A stretch of 64,000 nt of DNA from JBMOMT01 sp049324835 (GCA_049324835.1 JBMOMT010000050.1:1-64000), one strand, 5' to 3'. Shown: positions 1-8,289, numbered from the stretch's first letter. Numbers and translations are program-made. Notes: generated from the sequence alone by a model not told the origin.

Positions 1-77
1 CTCATCAGTGTCACATAGGGCGCCATAAAGGCCCACTCATCATCAGATACGTCACTGGGATAGCCTTTTCGTGTCAT
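1..77 (-). CDS. IS5-family transposase, N-terminal fragment
   Basis: The minus strand from 77 to 1 reads as an uninterrupted 25-codon start (MTRKGYPSDVSDDEWAFM...). The pattern K-x-YPSD-[VL]-[ST]-D-x-EW is the hallmark N-terminus of IS5/IS1031-group DDE transposases (DUF4096 region). The rest of the protein, including the catalytic DDE residues, lies beyond the left edge, so it is unknown whether the gene is intact. The family call rests only on this N-terminal motif. Confidence 0.65.
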   Translation of the reverse strand, partial: MTRKGYPSDVSDDEWAFMAPYVTLM

Positions 78-122
78 GCCCTGAGTATACCACACTCAGA
101 CCGAAAAGTGCATAACAGGCTC
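1..122 (-). mobile_element. End of an IS5-like insertion sequence, cut by window edge
   Basis: The first 77 bases encode the start of an IS5-family transposase on the minus strand, and the following bases up to about 122 look like its terminal region (reading inward on the minus strand: GAGCCTGTTATGC, then a possible TGGTATACTC promoter). A short tag/cta duplication is possible at the junction but only one side is visible. The other end lies outside the window, so completeness cannot be judged. Confidence 0.6.
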
Positions 123-132
123 TAGCTCGGAA

Positions 133-149
133 GCCGCCTGGCGGCGTTT
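133..149 (+). terminator. Short GC hairpin followed by T-run
   Basis: GCCGC-CTG-GCGGC followed by GTTTT on the plus strand. It is short, and no plus-strand gene is visible upstream in this window, so it may be chance. Confidence 0.3.
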
Positions 150-161
150 TCAGCGGTGCGC

Positions 162-197
162 CAGGCCCGGAAAGCCCTTGTGGGCTTTCCGGGCCTG
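162..197 (-). terminator. Strong hairpin terminator downstream of the LmbE-like gene
   Basis: Perfect 16-bp stem (162-177 with 182-197), loop TTGT. It lies 12 bases past the stop codon of the minus-strand deacetylase gene. The tail on the plus side is TGTGTGTTT; on the minus side there is no long T-run, so it may act as a bidirectional transcript end. Confidence 0.65.
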
Positions 198-209
198 TGT
201 GTTTACCTC

Positions 210-959
210 TCAATCGACAGTTTCCGAATCCAGCAGCGTGATGACACGGTAGCTCTCGGCCAGGGCTATCCCTTTTTCCTTGCCCGTTTCAGCAGCCCAC
301 TCGCGGATCATCTCGCCGGGATGCCAATCGCCCATCTGGCTGGCATGTTGTCTGAGGGCCTCGATCTTGGTATCGATGGTTTCACTCACATCGACCCACA
401 CGTTCGATTCGGCGCTGAAATAGACGTACACCCGGCGCACGCGGTGCGGCTGGCCTGCCTCCGGCCACAGCAGCGGCATGGCGCTGGCCGGCGCCACCGC
501 GTCCAGGGCCGCCTGCGCCGCCGCGCGATGGTCTGGATGGTTGATGTACTCGTTGCCGGCAAACAGCACTGTCGGATCGCCGGTGAGCACGGCCTCTGGT
601 TTATAGCGGCGGATGGCGCGCACCAGATCGCGCCGCAGCTCCAATGTCGGCTGGAGTTGGCCGTCATCGTAGCCCAGAAACAACACCTCCTCGACGCCCA
701 GGACAGCGCACGCTGCGCGCTGCTCGGCGCGGCGTATCTCGGCCAGTCTGGGGGGCGTCATGCCCGGCTCGTGCGAACCGGCGTTGCCATCGGTACAGAC
801 CACGTAGGTCACCCGACACCCGGCCCTCGTCCAGGCTGCCACCGTACCGGCCACGGTAAACTCGGCGTCGTCCGGGTGAGCCACGATCACCATCGCCGAT
901 TTGGGCACACCGTTTTCTGTCATAGCTGTTGTGTCTACCTCCGAGATAGAATGGGTCAT
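210..959 (-). CDS. PIG-L/LmbE-family deacetylase
   Basis: A 249-residue protein with the family motif AHPDDAEF near the N-terminus (zinc-binding H-x-DD) and a later HPDHRAA motif supplying the further zinc histidine. These enzymes remove N-acetyl groups from GlcNAc-containing substrates such as GlcNAc-inositol, bacillithiol or mycothiol precursors or lipid-linked sugars; the substrate here cannot be read from sequence. Two starts are possible. The ATG at 959 would give an essentially leaderless mRNA (-10 box TATGAT at 966-971). The ATG at 923 has GGAGGT 13 bases upstream. Both keep the whole catalytic domain. The gene is transcribed alone, divergent from the DinB gene. Confidence 0.85.
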   Translation of the reverse strand: MTHSISEVDTTAMTENGVPKSAMVIVAHPDDAEFTVAGTVAAWTRAGCRVTYVVCTDGNAGSHEPGMTPPRLAEIRRAEQRAACAVLGVEEVLFLGYDDGQLQPTLELRRDLVRAIRRYKPEAVLTGDPTVLFAGNEYINHPDHRAAAQAALDAVAPASAMPLLWPEAGQPHRVRRVYVYFSAESNVWVDVSETIDTKIEALRQHASQMGDWHPGEMIREWAAETGKEKGIALAESYRVITLLDSETVD

Positions 960-965
960 GACCGG

Positions 966-994
966 ATCATATCACATCTCGGTTGTGCCCGCAA
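966..994 (-). promoter_or_regulatory. Promoter of the LmbE-like gene
   Basis: On the minus strand, TTGCGG (989-994), a 17-bp spacer, then TATGAT (966-971). The predicted transcription start falls on or next to the ATG at 959. Confidence 0.5.
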
Positions 995-1054
995 CACCGG
1001 CTGCCGCAGCCGATGGCCCGTCATGCGGCGAAAACACCCCTCGATCCGGGCGCG

Positions 1055-1083
1055 TTGACGCTGGCGTCAAGTTGTGCTAAGAT
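1055..1083 (+). promoter_or_regulatory. Promoter of the DinB/FAD operon
   Basis: TTGACG (1055-1060), 17-bp spacer, TAAGAT (1078-1083), about 47 bases before the ATG of the DinB-family gene. Confidence 0.55.
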
Positions 1084-1129
1084 CGGGGGCGTCGTTGGCC
1101 ACCCGCGGCGACGAAAGGAGTCCACAGCC

Positions 1130-1642
1130 ATGAATCTGCGTTTTTTCCGCGCCCGGTTATCGAAAAATGCCCACACCATTCGCAGCCTGGTCACGGACAT
1201 TTCCGAAGAACAGGCCCGCTGGAAACCCTCGCCCGACGAATGGTCGATTTTGGAGGTCATCAACCACCTGTACGACGAGGAGCGAGAGGATTTCCGGCAG
1301 CGGCTGAACCTGCTGCTGCACCAGCCGGAACAACCCTGGCCCGGCATCAACCCAACGGGCTGGGTCATCGAGCGGCGATACAACAGCCGCGATCCGCAAG
1401 CCTCGCTGCGCAGTTTTTTGCAGGAGCGCCAGCGATCTGTCGCCTGGCTGGAGGGCCTCGTCGCGCCCGACTGGCACGCCCGCCGCGAACATCCCCAGGC
1501 AGGCGCGCTGACCGCCGGAGACCTGCTGGCCTCCTGGCTGGCCCACGATTTTTTGCACCTGCGGCAACTGACACAACTGCGCTGGCAATACCTGGCCGTG
1601 GCAGCGCCAGGCCGTCGAGTCGATTATGCCGGCAACTGGTAA
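1130..1642 (+). CDS. DinB-family protein (DinB_2 four-helix bundle)
   Basis: A 170-residue protein. The chosen ATG is preceded by AAAGGAG at a good distance; longer readings upstream lack a ribosome site. It has the DinB-like layout: W-x-P-x-x-x-x-WS-x-x-E-x-x-x-H-L-x-D-x-E near residue 40, and HDF-x-H-LRQL near the C-terminus. The conserved histidines (in NHLYDEE and in AHDFLHLRQL) match the three-His metal site of this superfamily of thiol-dependent transferases and hydrolases. The exact reaction is unknown. The FAD oxidoreductase begins 18 bases downstream, so the two genes are probably cotranscribed. Confidence 0.8.
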   Translation: MNLRFFRARLSKNAHTIRSLVTDISEEQARWKPSPDEWSILEVINHLYDEEREDFRQRLNLLLHQPEQPWPGINPTGWVIERRYNSRDPQASLRSFLQERQRSVAWLEGLVAPDWHARREHPQAGALTAGDLLASWLAHDFLHLRQLTQLRWQYLAVAAPGRRVDYAGNW

Positions 1643-1660
1643 AACTTGAGGAGGGCGCTC

Positions 1661-2833
1661 GTGAAAACAACCGCCGACGTGGTGATCATCGGAGCGGGGG
1701 CCATCGGTTGCAGCACGGCCTATCATCTGGCCCGCATGGGCATCCGCGACGTGGCCGTCGTGGAGATGGATCAGGTGGGCAGCGGCGCGTCGGGTAAATC
1801 GGCTTCCATGCTGAGTCTACAATTCGGCCACGACGATCTGATCGTCCAGATGGCGCAATACTCTTACCGGCGTTACATGGCCTTCGAGGACGAGATCGGC
1901 GTGCCCATCGACTTTCGGCCCATCGGCTGGCTCTCGCTGGCTACCGCCGAGAGCGCCGATTACCTGCTCGAATCGGCCCGTCACCTCCAATCGCGCGGCA
2001 TCACCACCGAGATCTGGTCGCCAGAAGAGATCCGGCGTCGTTACCCCGAGATCAACACCCAGGACATCGTGCTGGGCACCTGGGGGCCGGACGATGGCCC
2101 TTTTGACCCGCACATGATCCTGTGGGGGTACAGCAAACGCGCCCGGCAGATGGGTGTGGCGCTGGCCCAGGGCGTACGCGCCACTCACATCCTCACGGAC
2201 AACGGCCAGGTGGCAGGGGTGGTCACCGATCACGGTCGCATCGCCAGCCGCACGGTGATCAACGCCGGCGGGCCCTGGGCTGTGGAGATCGGTCGATGGG
2301 CGGGCGTGGACCTTCCCATCGTCAACTCGGCGCGCAGCATCGTGGTCACCGGCTCTTTTCCCCCCATCCCCGCCGACCGGCCCTTTGTCTACGACCTGAG
2401 CGTCGAGTGGTACTTTCGGCCCGAAGGCCCCGGCGTGCTGATGGGCATGGGCGCGCGGCCCACCACCGAGCCGGAACTCGCCTTTTCGCCGGAAGCGATG
2501 GACGACATCATCGAGGCCGCCACCTGGCGCGTGCCGCTGTTGGAGCAGGCTCCCTTTCTCACCGGCTGGACCGGCGTCCGGCCCATGACCATCGACGACC
2601 GCCCGATCCTGGGGCCTGCGCCGGGCGTCGATGGCCTGCTGCTGAACTGCGGCTGGGGCGGCAGCGGCATCATCCAGGCGCCCATCGCCGGCCAGTTGAT
2701 CGCAGAATACGTCGCCAGCGGGCGCACCTCCACGCTGGACATCGCGCCGTTCAGCATCGAGCGTTTTGCCGGCCGGCCCAACGTTCGCCCCCAGGACCTG
2801 CGCAAAGTGGCGCGGCGCGAATTCACCCATTGA
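1661..2833 (+). CDS. FAD-dependent oxidoreductase of the DAO (glycine/D-amino acid oxidase) family
   Basis: A 390-residue flavoprotein that starts at GTG behind a GAGGAGG ribosome site. The Rossmann nucleotide-binding motif IIGAGAIGCSTAYHL is at residues 9-23, followed by an acidic residue binding the FAD ribose (VVEMD). The C-terminal family signature (GWTGVRPMTIDDRPILG and GWGGSGI) is present. The family oxidises secondary or tertiary amines such as glycine, sarcosine, proline or dimethylglycine. The substrate is not determined, and no glycine-cleavage-type T-protein domain is attached. The size is normal for the family. It is probably cotranscribed with the DinB gene. Confidence 0.88.
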   Translation: MKTTADVVIIGAGAIGCSTAYHLARMGIRDVAVVEMDQVGSGASGKSASMLSLQFGHDDLIVQMAQYSYRRYMAFEDEIGVPIDFRPIGWLSLATAESADYLLESARHLQSRGITTEIWSPEEIRRRYPEINTQDIVLGTWGPDDGPFDPHMILWGYSKRARQMGVALAQGVRATHILTDNGQVAGVVTDHGRIASRTVINAGGPWAVEIGRWAGVDLPIVNSARSIVVTGSFPPIPADRPFVYDLSVEWYFRPEGPGVLMGMGARPTTEPELAFSPEAMDDIIEAATWRVPLLEQAPFLTGWTGVRPMTIDDRPILGPAPGVDGLLLNCGWGGSGIIQAPIAGQLIAEYVASGRTSTLDIAPFSIERFAGRPNVRPQDLRKVARREFTH

Positions 2834-2836
2834 CTG

Positions 2837-2864
2837 TTGCACTGGGCGCTGTTTGTGGTAAAAT
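2837..2864 (+). promoter_or_regulatory. Promoter of cinA
   Basis: TTGCAC (2837-2842), 16-bp spacer, TAAAAT (2859-2864), about 43 bases before the cinA ATG. Confidence 0.55.
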
Positions 2865-2906
2865 AGCCTCAGAAACTTGGCACTGCAAAGGGGACTGTGA
2901 AACGAT

Positions 2907-4154
2907 ATGCACGCCGAAATTGTGACCACCGGCACCGAGTTGCTCCTGGGAGAGATCGTCGATACCAATTCGACCTACATCGCCCGGCGGCTGCGCGAGA
3001 TTGGCCTCAACCTGTACTACAAGACCTCGGTGGGTGATAACGAGGAGCGCACGGCGCTGGTTCTGCGCCAGGCATTGGCCCGCTCCGACGTCATCATCAC
3101 CACCGGCGGGCTGGGGCCCACCGTAGACGACGTCACCCGCCAGGCCGTGGCCCGCGCCACCGGCCGGGAACTGATCTTTTGCCCCGAGTTGTGGCAACAG
3201 ATCCGCGACCGCTTTGCCCGTTGGGGGCGTGAACCCACCGAGAACAACCGCCGCCAGGCCTACATACCGGCCGGCGCCAGCGCCCTCGAGAATCCGGTGG
3301 GCACTGCCCCTTGTTTTATCGTCGAAAGCGACGAGGGCATCATCATCAGCCTGCCGGGTGTGCCGCGCGAGATGGAATATCTCATGGAGCACAGTGTCAT
3401 CCCTTACCTGCGCCAACGCCTGGGACTGACCGAGATCATCAAAGCCAAAGTGCTGCGCACGGCAGGCATCGGCGAGAGCACCATCGATCACCTCATCGGC
3501 GACCTGATGACGGCCTCCAACCCCACCGTGGGCCTTGCGGCCCACGCCGGTCAGACCGACGTGCGCATCACCGCCAAGGCCAAAAACGAGGCCGCCGCCG
3601 ATGCGTTCATCGCCGAGATGGAGGCCCACGTGCGCCAGCGTCTGGGCGACGCCATCTATGGCGAGGGCCAGGAACTCTTGGAAGAGGCGCTCGTCCACAA
3701 GCTGCGCCAGAGTGGTCATACGCTGGCTGTGTTGGAAACCAACTCTCGCGGCGCGCTGGCTCAACGCCTGGGCAGTGTGCCCGGCAGTGAGGATGTTTTC
3801 CGAGGTGGACTGGTGGCCTTTGAACAAACCACCCTGACCCACTCTCTGGGCGTGGCCGATACATTCATCCAGGAGCATGGCTTTCTCAGTTGCCAGGTGG
3901 CTCAGGAGGTGGCCCGCTGCCTGGCTCAGGTCTACAAAGCCAGCCTGGGTCTGGCGCTGCTGGGCACTGCCGAGGAAGACGAGGGCCTTTACGGCCCACG
4001 CAGCGGCCACACCTGCGCGGCGCTGATCGGGCTGGCCGAGCCGATCTGTCGTCAGTTCACCATCGGCGGCAGTGGGCGACTGTCTCAAATTTGGGTATCG
4101 ACCCGCGCGCTGGAGCTGGTGCGCCGGGCATTGGTAGGATCGCCGGAAGACTAG
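2907..4154 (+). CDS. cinA: CinA-like protein (MoCF domain plus NMN amidohydrolase-type domain)
   Basis: A 415-residue protein. The N-terminal MoCF_biosynth/CinA domain (about 1-170) has the start MHAEIVTTGTELLLGEIVDTN and TTGGLGPTVDD. A middle linker domain follows, then the C-terminal CinA domain (about 255-410) containing VLETNSRGALAQRLG. Known CinA proteins combine ADP-ribose pyrophosphatase and nicotinamide-mononucleotide deamidase activities and recycle pyridine nucleotides. In typical C-domains the segment after the first strand reads A-E-S-(C/T)-TGG; here it reads ETNSRGA, so the deamidase site deviates and its activity is less certain. AAAGGGG lies about 12 bases before the ATG. Confidence 0.88.
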   Translation: MHAEIVTTGTELLLGEIVDTNSTYIARRLREIGLNLYYKTSVGDNEERTALVLRQALARSDVIITTGGLGPTVDDVTRQAVARATGRELIFCPELWQQIRDRFARWGREPTENNRRQAYIPAGASALENPVGTAPCFIVESDEGIIISLPGVPREMEYLMEHSVIPYLRQRLGLTEIIKAKVLRTAGIGESTIDHLIGDLMTASNPTVGLAAHAGQTDVRITAKAKNEAAADAFIAEMEAHVRQRLGDAIYGEGQELLEEALVHKLRQSGHTLAVLETNSRGALAQRLGSVPGSEDVFRGGLVAFEQTTLTHSLGVADTFIQEHGFLSCQVAQEVARCLAQVYKASLGLALLGTAEEDEGLYGPRSGHTCAALIGLAEPICRQFTIGGSGRLSQIWVSTRALELVRRALVGSPED

Positions 4155-4181
4155 CAGGCAAACACACGAAAGGAGACTCGC

Positions 4182-4628
4182 ATGAACGAATGGCTCTGGT
4201 TTTTCGTCGGCCTGGCCGTCTCGAGCGGCCTCTTTGCTTTATTGGTGGTGCTCTACCCCAAACTGAAAGGAGAGACCCAGGGTTACCCTTTGGAAGCGGT
4301 CATCGAGCCGCTGCTGTTGCCCATCATCTATGAGGCCATCTGCGCCGCCTACCGTATGAGCGAACAGGCGGTGGACGAGCTCGGCGAGCGTATCCGCGGC
4401 CTGGACAAAAAAGCCATCGCCGATTCGGTCTACCGCATGTTGCCGGACGAGATCGGCGGTTACGATCTCAGCGTCGTCAAGGCGGTCATCGGCCAGGAGC
4501 GGTTCATCGATCTGGTGCAGGATGCCTTTGACCGTTTCGACCGTTTTTACAAAACCCACAGGCAACATTTCGACGACGAATTCGCAAAGTGGAAGCAGGT
4601 CAACGTGTCACAGCCAGCAGGCGGCTGA
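4182..4628 (+). CDS. Small membrane-anchored protein of unknown function
   Basis: A 148-residue protein that starts 27 bases after cinA with AAAGGAG at the right distance, so probably in the same operon. Residues 5-25 (WLWFFVGLAVSSGLFALLVV) form one membrane helix. The remainder is a soluble, mostly helical, charged domain of about 120 residues with no catalytic motif that I recognise. The middle holds a second moderately hydrophobic stretch (VIEPLLLPIIYEAICAAY). A function cannot be assigned. Confidence 0.75.
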   Translation: MNEWLWFFVGLAVSSGLFALLVVLYPKLKGETQGYPLEAVIEPLLLPIIYEAICAAYRMSEQAVDELGERIRGLDKKAIADSVYRMLPDEIGGYDLSVVKAVIGQERFIDLVQDAFDRFDRFYKTHRQHFDDEFAKWKQVNVSQPAGG

Positions 4629-4658
4629 TCCCAATCGGATGCCACACTCGGAAATCGA

Positions 4659-4689
4659 CGGGGGCAGGTTTGACCTGCCCCCGTTTTTT
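4659..4689 (+). terminator. Rho-independent terminator after the cinA operon
   Basis: Perfect 11-bp stem CGGGGGCAGGT (4659-4669) with ACCTGCCCCCG (4673-4683), 3-base loop, then six T's. Confidence 0.9.
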
Positions 4690-4710
4690 GGTGCGATACC
4701 GCTGCCATAG

Positions 4711-4832
4711 TGCTCGGCCTACCCTCCCGCAGGCTGAAATTGTTCATTCTGCCCCCGGCGAATCCACAGGTGGTGGCGGTGTAGAGACACGGCATCGCCG
4801 TGCCCCTACGAGAGCCTGCGGGAGGGTGAGCA
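4711..4832. repeat. MITE-like inverted-repeat element, copy 1 (122 bp)
   Basis: The ends read TGCTCGGCCTACCCTCCCGC... and ...GCGGGAGGGTGAGCA, inverted with respect to each other apart from a GCCTA-type insertion in the left arm that all three copies share. Inside is a second hairpin, GTAGAGACACGGC / GCCGTGCCCCTAC (4781-4809). No coding capacity is seen. This copy lies between the convergent cinA and spermidine-synthase-like transcripts. The flanks share a near-match, CGCTGCC(A/T)AT, that may be an eroded target duplication. Copies 2 and 3 are at 23121 and 32309. Confidence 0.75.
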
Positions 4833-4844
4833 GTTACTCGCTGC

Positions 4845-6890
4845 CTATGCCAACCGTCGCAGCCAGAACAGACCGGCTGCTGAGCACAGGGCAGCCGCCT
4901 GCACGGCTGCGATCATCCCACCGCTGGGGATGACCAGCAACCCCACCAGCGCCAGACCCAGCGCCCCACCTGCCATCGCCGAGACGTACGCTGCGCCGGG
5001 TCGGTTGTTCAGGCCAACCGCGGCAAGCGCCAGTCCCAGGGCTGTTCCGGCCTGGCCGACCCAGCCGGTCAGCAGCCACGGCAGCAGCGACTCGTAGGCC
5101 AGCAGATCGATCAGGCCGGGCAGTGTCAGAAGCAGGGCGATCTGCACCAGCCAGGCCGCGGCCAGCAGTGTCATCAACTGACGCTGACCTGAAAAGATGG
5201 CCACCAGCCAGGCCGCCGCGCCGGCCAGCGCGAGACCGCCGAAAAAAACGGCCAACAACAGACCAGCTTGCGAGTAAAACGCGCCGCTCATCGTTTGCAG
5301 GCCGATCATCGCGCCAGCCAGCAGGCCGCCGCTTCCCAGCGCCACGAAAACGGGCAGCAGCGCCAGCCTCAGCCCCCGCTTCAGCCAGCCCAGCGCCAGC
5401 AAAAATGCCAGCGGCAGTAGCAGCCAGCCGTGGCGCACCAACCAGCGCCACAGGTTCGGCTGCTGCAGAACGGGCCACAACGAACCCGCCGCCGGGCAGG
5501 CCGGCGACAGATCGGTGTTGACCGTTTGAGCCGCGTCGATCCCCCGCTCGGCTGTGCCTGTCAGTGTGCCCACCAGAGCCCAATCCGGATCGCCGGCCTG
5601 TCCTGTCTGGCTCACCGCCGGGAAATGGCGCGCCAGGGCCGATCCAACCGCCGCCAGACAGCGATCGTTACCGGCGAAACGCGCCTCCGCACCTGCCAGC
5701 CGCGCCACGACCACCCCGCCGGGCGCCAGGGCCTGCCGGGCCAGCGCCCAGAACTCGGCGGTGTAATAACGGTTCAGGGCGGCGCTGGTGGGGCCGGGCA
5801 ACGCCACCAGGATCAGATCGAAGCGCGACCCCTGGCGTGCGAGGTACATCCGCGCGTCGCCGTCGACCACGATCACACGACTGTCAGTGACCGGCTCGAT
5901 GGCACCGGGCGTCTCTCCGATCTGCCAGCGGGCCGTCACTTGCAGGTCTGGGCCGGCGACATACACAGACCTGGAAGGCCCGGCCAGCAGGGTTTTCAGA
6001 GTCTCCGGCCCACCGCCCACCAACAGGATGCTGTGCGGCTGTGGGTGGAGGACCAGCGCCCGCTGCGCCAGGCCGACCGTTTCCTCGTCTGGCAGGTCCA
6101 GGAAAAGCGCACCAGACCAAAAGAGGCGCAGGCGATCCTCTCGTTCCACGGTCACCGTTCGCCCCTGCCGCGACTCTTGCACCGCCGTAAAAGCCGGCCA
6201 TTGGCGGTCGAGGGTGATCTGCTCCAGGGATGCACCCAGCGGCAGGGCCATCGCACCCAAGGCGATGGCCAACACCCCCAGCCCGTAGGCGCCAAAGCTG
6301 CTCATGGCTCCTTTGGCCAGGCTCAGACGCGATTGACCGCCCATCCACCAACCGGCCATCAGGTTGAGCGCCGCCATCAGCAGCATGATCTGGGAAACGT
6401 TGAACAGAGGAACGAGCAGCGGGTCAAACAGCATCCCGCCCACGGCTGCGCCGATGGCCTGGTGGAAAAAGGCCCAGCCGGGCAGTTTTTCCTGAATCTC
6501 TAACAAGCGGCGACCCAGGGCATACTGCGCGCCCAACAAAAGGTTGAGCGGCGCGGCGAGCAACAAGATCAGGCCCATACCCGCCCATCCCCAGGCCTGG
6601 CCCTCCGGCAGCGCCCGCAGCAGCGCCACTTTGAGGGGCAACAAAACTGCCACCAATATCAAAGTGGCCACGTGGGGTCTGGCCCAGGTCACGACAGCCT
6701 CGCGGCTCAAGGTCACGCCACGGCTGCGATATTCGGCCAGCCAGGCGCCAACCGCCATCCACAGCCAGGAGGCGGCCAGCGCCGCCAATGCGCCGTGGAA
6801 ACTGCCGCCCAAAAGGGTCATCCACTCACGCATCAACACCAGCGAGCCTATCGCGCCGGTCAGGCCCAGAACGGCCAGTGGAATCCGCAT
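4845..6890 (-). CDS. Membrane protein with spermidine synthase-like domain
   Basis: A 681-residue protein. About seven hydrophobic helices (residues 1-220) precede a spermidine-synthase/SAM-type Rossmann domain (about 270-430), and six or seven more helices follow. The soluble part shows ILLVGGGPETL (nucleotide-binding loop), VVDGDARMYL, FDLILVALPGP (the D of the aminopropyltransferase motif) and NRYYTAEFW. This architecture is a known but poorly characterised class of membrane-embedded polyamine-synthase-like proteins, and polyamine synthesis itself is unproven. The first motif reads GGGPE where true enzymes have GGGDG, so substrate use may differ. No clear ribosome site precedes the ATG. 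Confidence 0.8.
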   Translation of the reverse strand: MRIPLAVLGLTGAIGSLVLMREWMTLLGGSFHGALAALAASWLWMAVGAWLAEYRSRGVTLSREAVVTWARPHVATLILVAVLLPLKVALLRALPEGQAWGWAGMGLILLLAAPLNLLLGAQYALGRRLLEIQEKLPGWAFFHQAIGAAVGGMLFDPLLVPLFNVSQIMLLMAALNLMAGWWMGGQSRLSLAKGAMSSFGAYGLGVLAIALGAMALPLGASLEQITLDRQWPAFTAVQESRQGRTVTVEREDRLRLFWSGALFLDLPDEETVGLAQRALVLHPQPHSILLVGGGPETLKTLLAGPSRSVYVAGPDLQVTARWQIGETPGAIEPVTDSRVIVVDGDARMYLARQGSRFDLILVALPGPTSAALNRYYTAEFWALARQALAPGGVVVARLAGAEARFAGNDRCLAAVGSALARHFPAVSQTGQAGDPDWALVGTLTGTAERGIDAAQTVNTDLSPACPAAGSLWPVLQQPNLWRWLVRHGWLLLPLAFLLALGWLKRGLRLALLPVFVALGSGGLLAGAMIGLQTMSGAFYSQAGLLLAVFFGGLALAGAAAWLVAIFSGQRQLMTLLAAAWLVQIALLLTLPGLIDLLAYESLLPWLLTGWVGQAGTALGLALAAVGLNNRPGAAYVSAMAGGALGLALVGLLVIPSGGMIAAVQAAALCSAAGLFWLRRLA

Positions 6891-7007
6891 CGTTTACTCA
6901 CTTTCAACAACTTGCATCGCCGGACACAACAAAAACGCGCCACTCCTGCCAGCGGCGGGATCGGCGCGCGGAAACGGCGTCGTTCGAACACCTCAGGCAG
7001 ACGCTTT

Positions 7008-7772
7008 TTATGGCCCGGCGTACTGTTTTACCACGCGCGCCGGAGAGCCCACCGCCACACTGAAAGGCGGCACGTCTCTGGTGACCACCGCCCCGGCGCC
7101 GACCACCGCCCCCCTGCCCACGCGCACACCGTCGAGCACCACCGCCCCGCCGCCGATCCAGGCGCCATCGTCGATCACAATGCCCTGGGCCTCGATGCCC
7201 TGCGCCATCACCGGCTGTGATGGGTCGCCAAAAAGGTGGTTCACCGCCAGGATTCTGGCCCCAGGCGCCACCAGCACCGACTCGCCAATGTGTACCCCAC
7301 CCTGGCCGCGCACGATGGTGAATTCGCCGATGAAACAATTGTGGCCGATCCAGATGCCAGAATTGGGCAGATCGCGGAAATTGTAGACGTGTAACTCGGT
7401 CTGATGCATGACAAAGACGTTATCGCCGATGTGAATGCCCTGCGGGCAGGCGTGCAGGTAAACCCCATCATCCAGATAGACGTTGGCCCCCAACGACACG
7501 TTGCGCGCCTGGGCGATGCGCACGTTCTGCTCGATGGCCGGTAACCCCTTGCTCCTGAGGATGAGTTTGTAAAATAATGCCCGCAGTCCCAGGCCCGCCA
7601 GACCAGGCATCCAGGCCAGCGTGAAGAACAGCGTCTGCTCCAGCAAATAGGCGCCTACCCCGGTCGATTGTCCGGCGATGTAATAACGCAGCCGCCCCTG
7701 TTCGGCGGCCACCTGGGCAGCGTCTTTGGCTCTGGAGATGTGAGACGAAACCGGGTCGTCGTTGAGGTTCAT
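7008..7772 (-). CDS. Hexapeptide-repeat (left-handed beta-helix) acyltransferase
   Basis: A 254-residue protein. Residues about 85-245 contain many [LIV]-G-x-x-x-x turns (IGDNVFVMHQ, IGHNCFIGEF, IGESVLVAPG, IGGGAVVLDG, VGRGAVVGAG), typical of trimeric O- or N-acetyltransferases. The NH-(x)n-GDP segment at residues about 170-178 matches the usual catalytic histidine loop, and the C-terminal SPARVVK is the classic end of the fold. An N-terminal extension of about 80 residues has one or two hydrophobic stretches that may contact the membrane. The gene follows the small transporter by 12 bases in the same operon. A role in acetylating a surface glycan or lipid-linked sugar is inferred from context. 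Confidence 0.82.
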   Translation of the reverse strand: MNLNDDPVSSHISRAKDAAQVAAEQGRLRYYIAGQSTGVGAYLLEQTLFFTLAWMPGLAGLGLRALFYKLILRSKGLPAIEQNVRIAQARNVSLGANVYLDDGVYLHACPQGIHIGDNVFVMHQTELHVYNFRDLPNSGIWIGHNCFIGEFTIVRGQGGVHIGESVLVAPGARILAVNHLFGDPSQPVMAQGIEAQGIVIDDGAWIGGGAVVLDGVRVGRGAVVGAGAVVTRDVPPFSVAVGSPARVVKQYAGP

Positions 7773-7784
7773 GGATGCGCCCTT

Positions 7785-8162
7785 TCAGGTGCGCGAAATG
7801 ACGACCACACCGACGATGATGACGCCGATGCCCAACCAGCGCAACGAGGGTATCTGCTCGCCCAGAAACAGCCAGGCAGTGAGCGGCACCAGCACATAGT
7901 TGAGGGCCAGCATGGGGTAAGCCAGGCTCAGATTGATCTTGGACAACACCGCCAGCCAAAAGAGTGAGCTGATGCCATAAGCCGCAAACCCCCCGATAAC
8001 CTTCACATTGCTGAACACCCGGATGCCCACCTTGATCAGGCCACCGATACCGCCCTCCGATTCCAGCGGCCCTACCTGGGTCAGACCCATCTTGAGCAAC
8101 AACTGTCCCAACACACCCAACAAAACCGAGATGACGACCAACGCCACAGATTTGATTGCCAT
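7785..8162 (-). CDS. Small EamA/EmrE-like membrane transporter
   Basis: A 125-residue, very hydrophobic protein with four predicted helices: residues about 5-25, 52-75, 80-100 and 105-123. It resembles half-size DMT-superfamily members such as ArnE/ArnF-type subunits or SMR proteins (start LGVLGQLLLKMGLT; end LFLGEQIPSLRWLGIGVIIVGVVVI). Such proteins export small molecules or flip undecaprenyl-linked sugars. Cotranscription with a glycan-type acyltransferase favours the second role here, but this is an inference. Confidence 0.75.
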   Translation of the reverse strand: MAIKSVALVVISVLLGVLGQLLLKMGLTQVGPLESEGGIGGLIKVGIRVFSNVKVIGGFAAYGISSLFWLAVLSKINLSLAYPMLALNYVLVPLTAWLFLGEQIPSLRWLGIGVIIVGVVVISRT

Positions 8163-8211
8163 GCGATGCCACTCCTTGCCAATGCGGGATTCAGTTTGCG
8201 AATACAGAGCG

Positions 8212-8239
8212 ATTATACCTCAGCGAACGCACAAGTCAA
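8212..8239 (-). promoter_or_regulatory. Promoter of the transporter/acyltransferase operon
   Basis: Minus strand: TTGACT (8234-8239), 16-bp spacer, TATAAT (8212-8217). The start codon is 50 bases downstream at 8162. Confidence 0.7.
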
Positions 8240-8240
8240 A

Positions 8241-8264
8241 CAGGCGACGTGTACACGTCGCCTG
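8241..8264 (-). terminator. Perfect palindrome downstream of the heptose operon
   Basis: A 24-bp perfect palindrome (12 + 12, no spacer) lies 25 bases past the stop of the phosphatase gene. On the minus strand it is followed by TTTGACTTG, whose bases also form the -35 box of the next operon. Probably a terminator, though the T-run is weak. Confidence 0.55.
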
Positions 8265-8289
8265 TTGATAACCCTTCCCCCGTTTTTTC

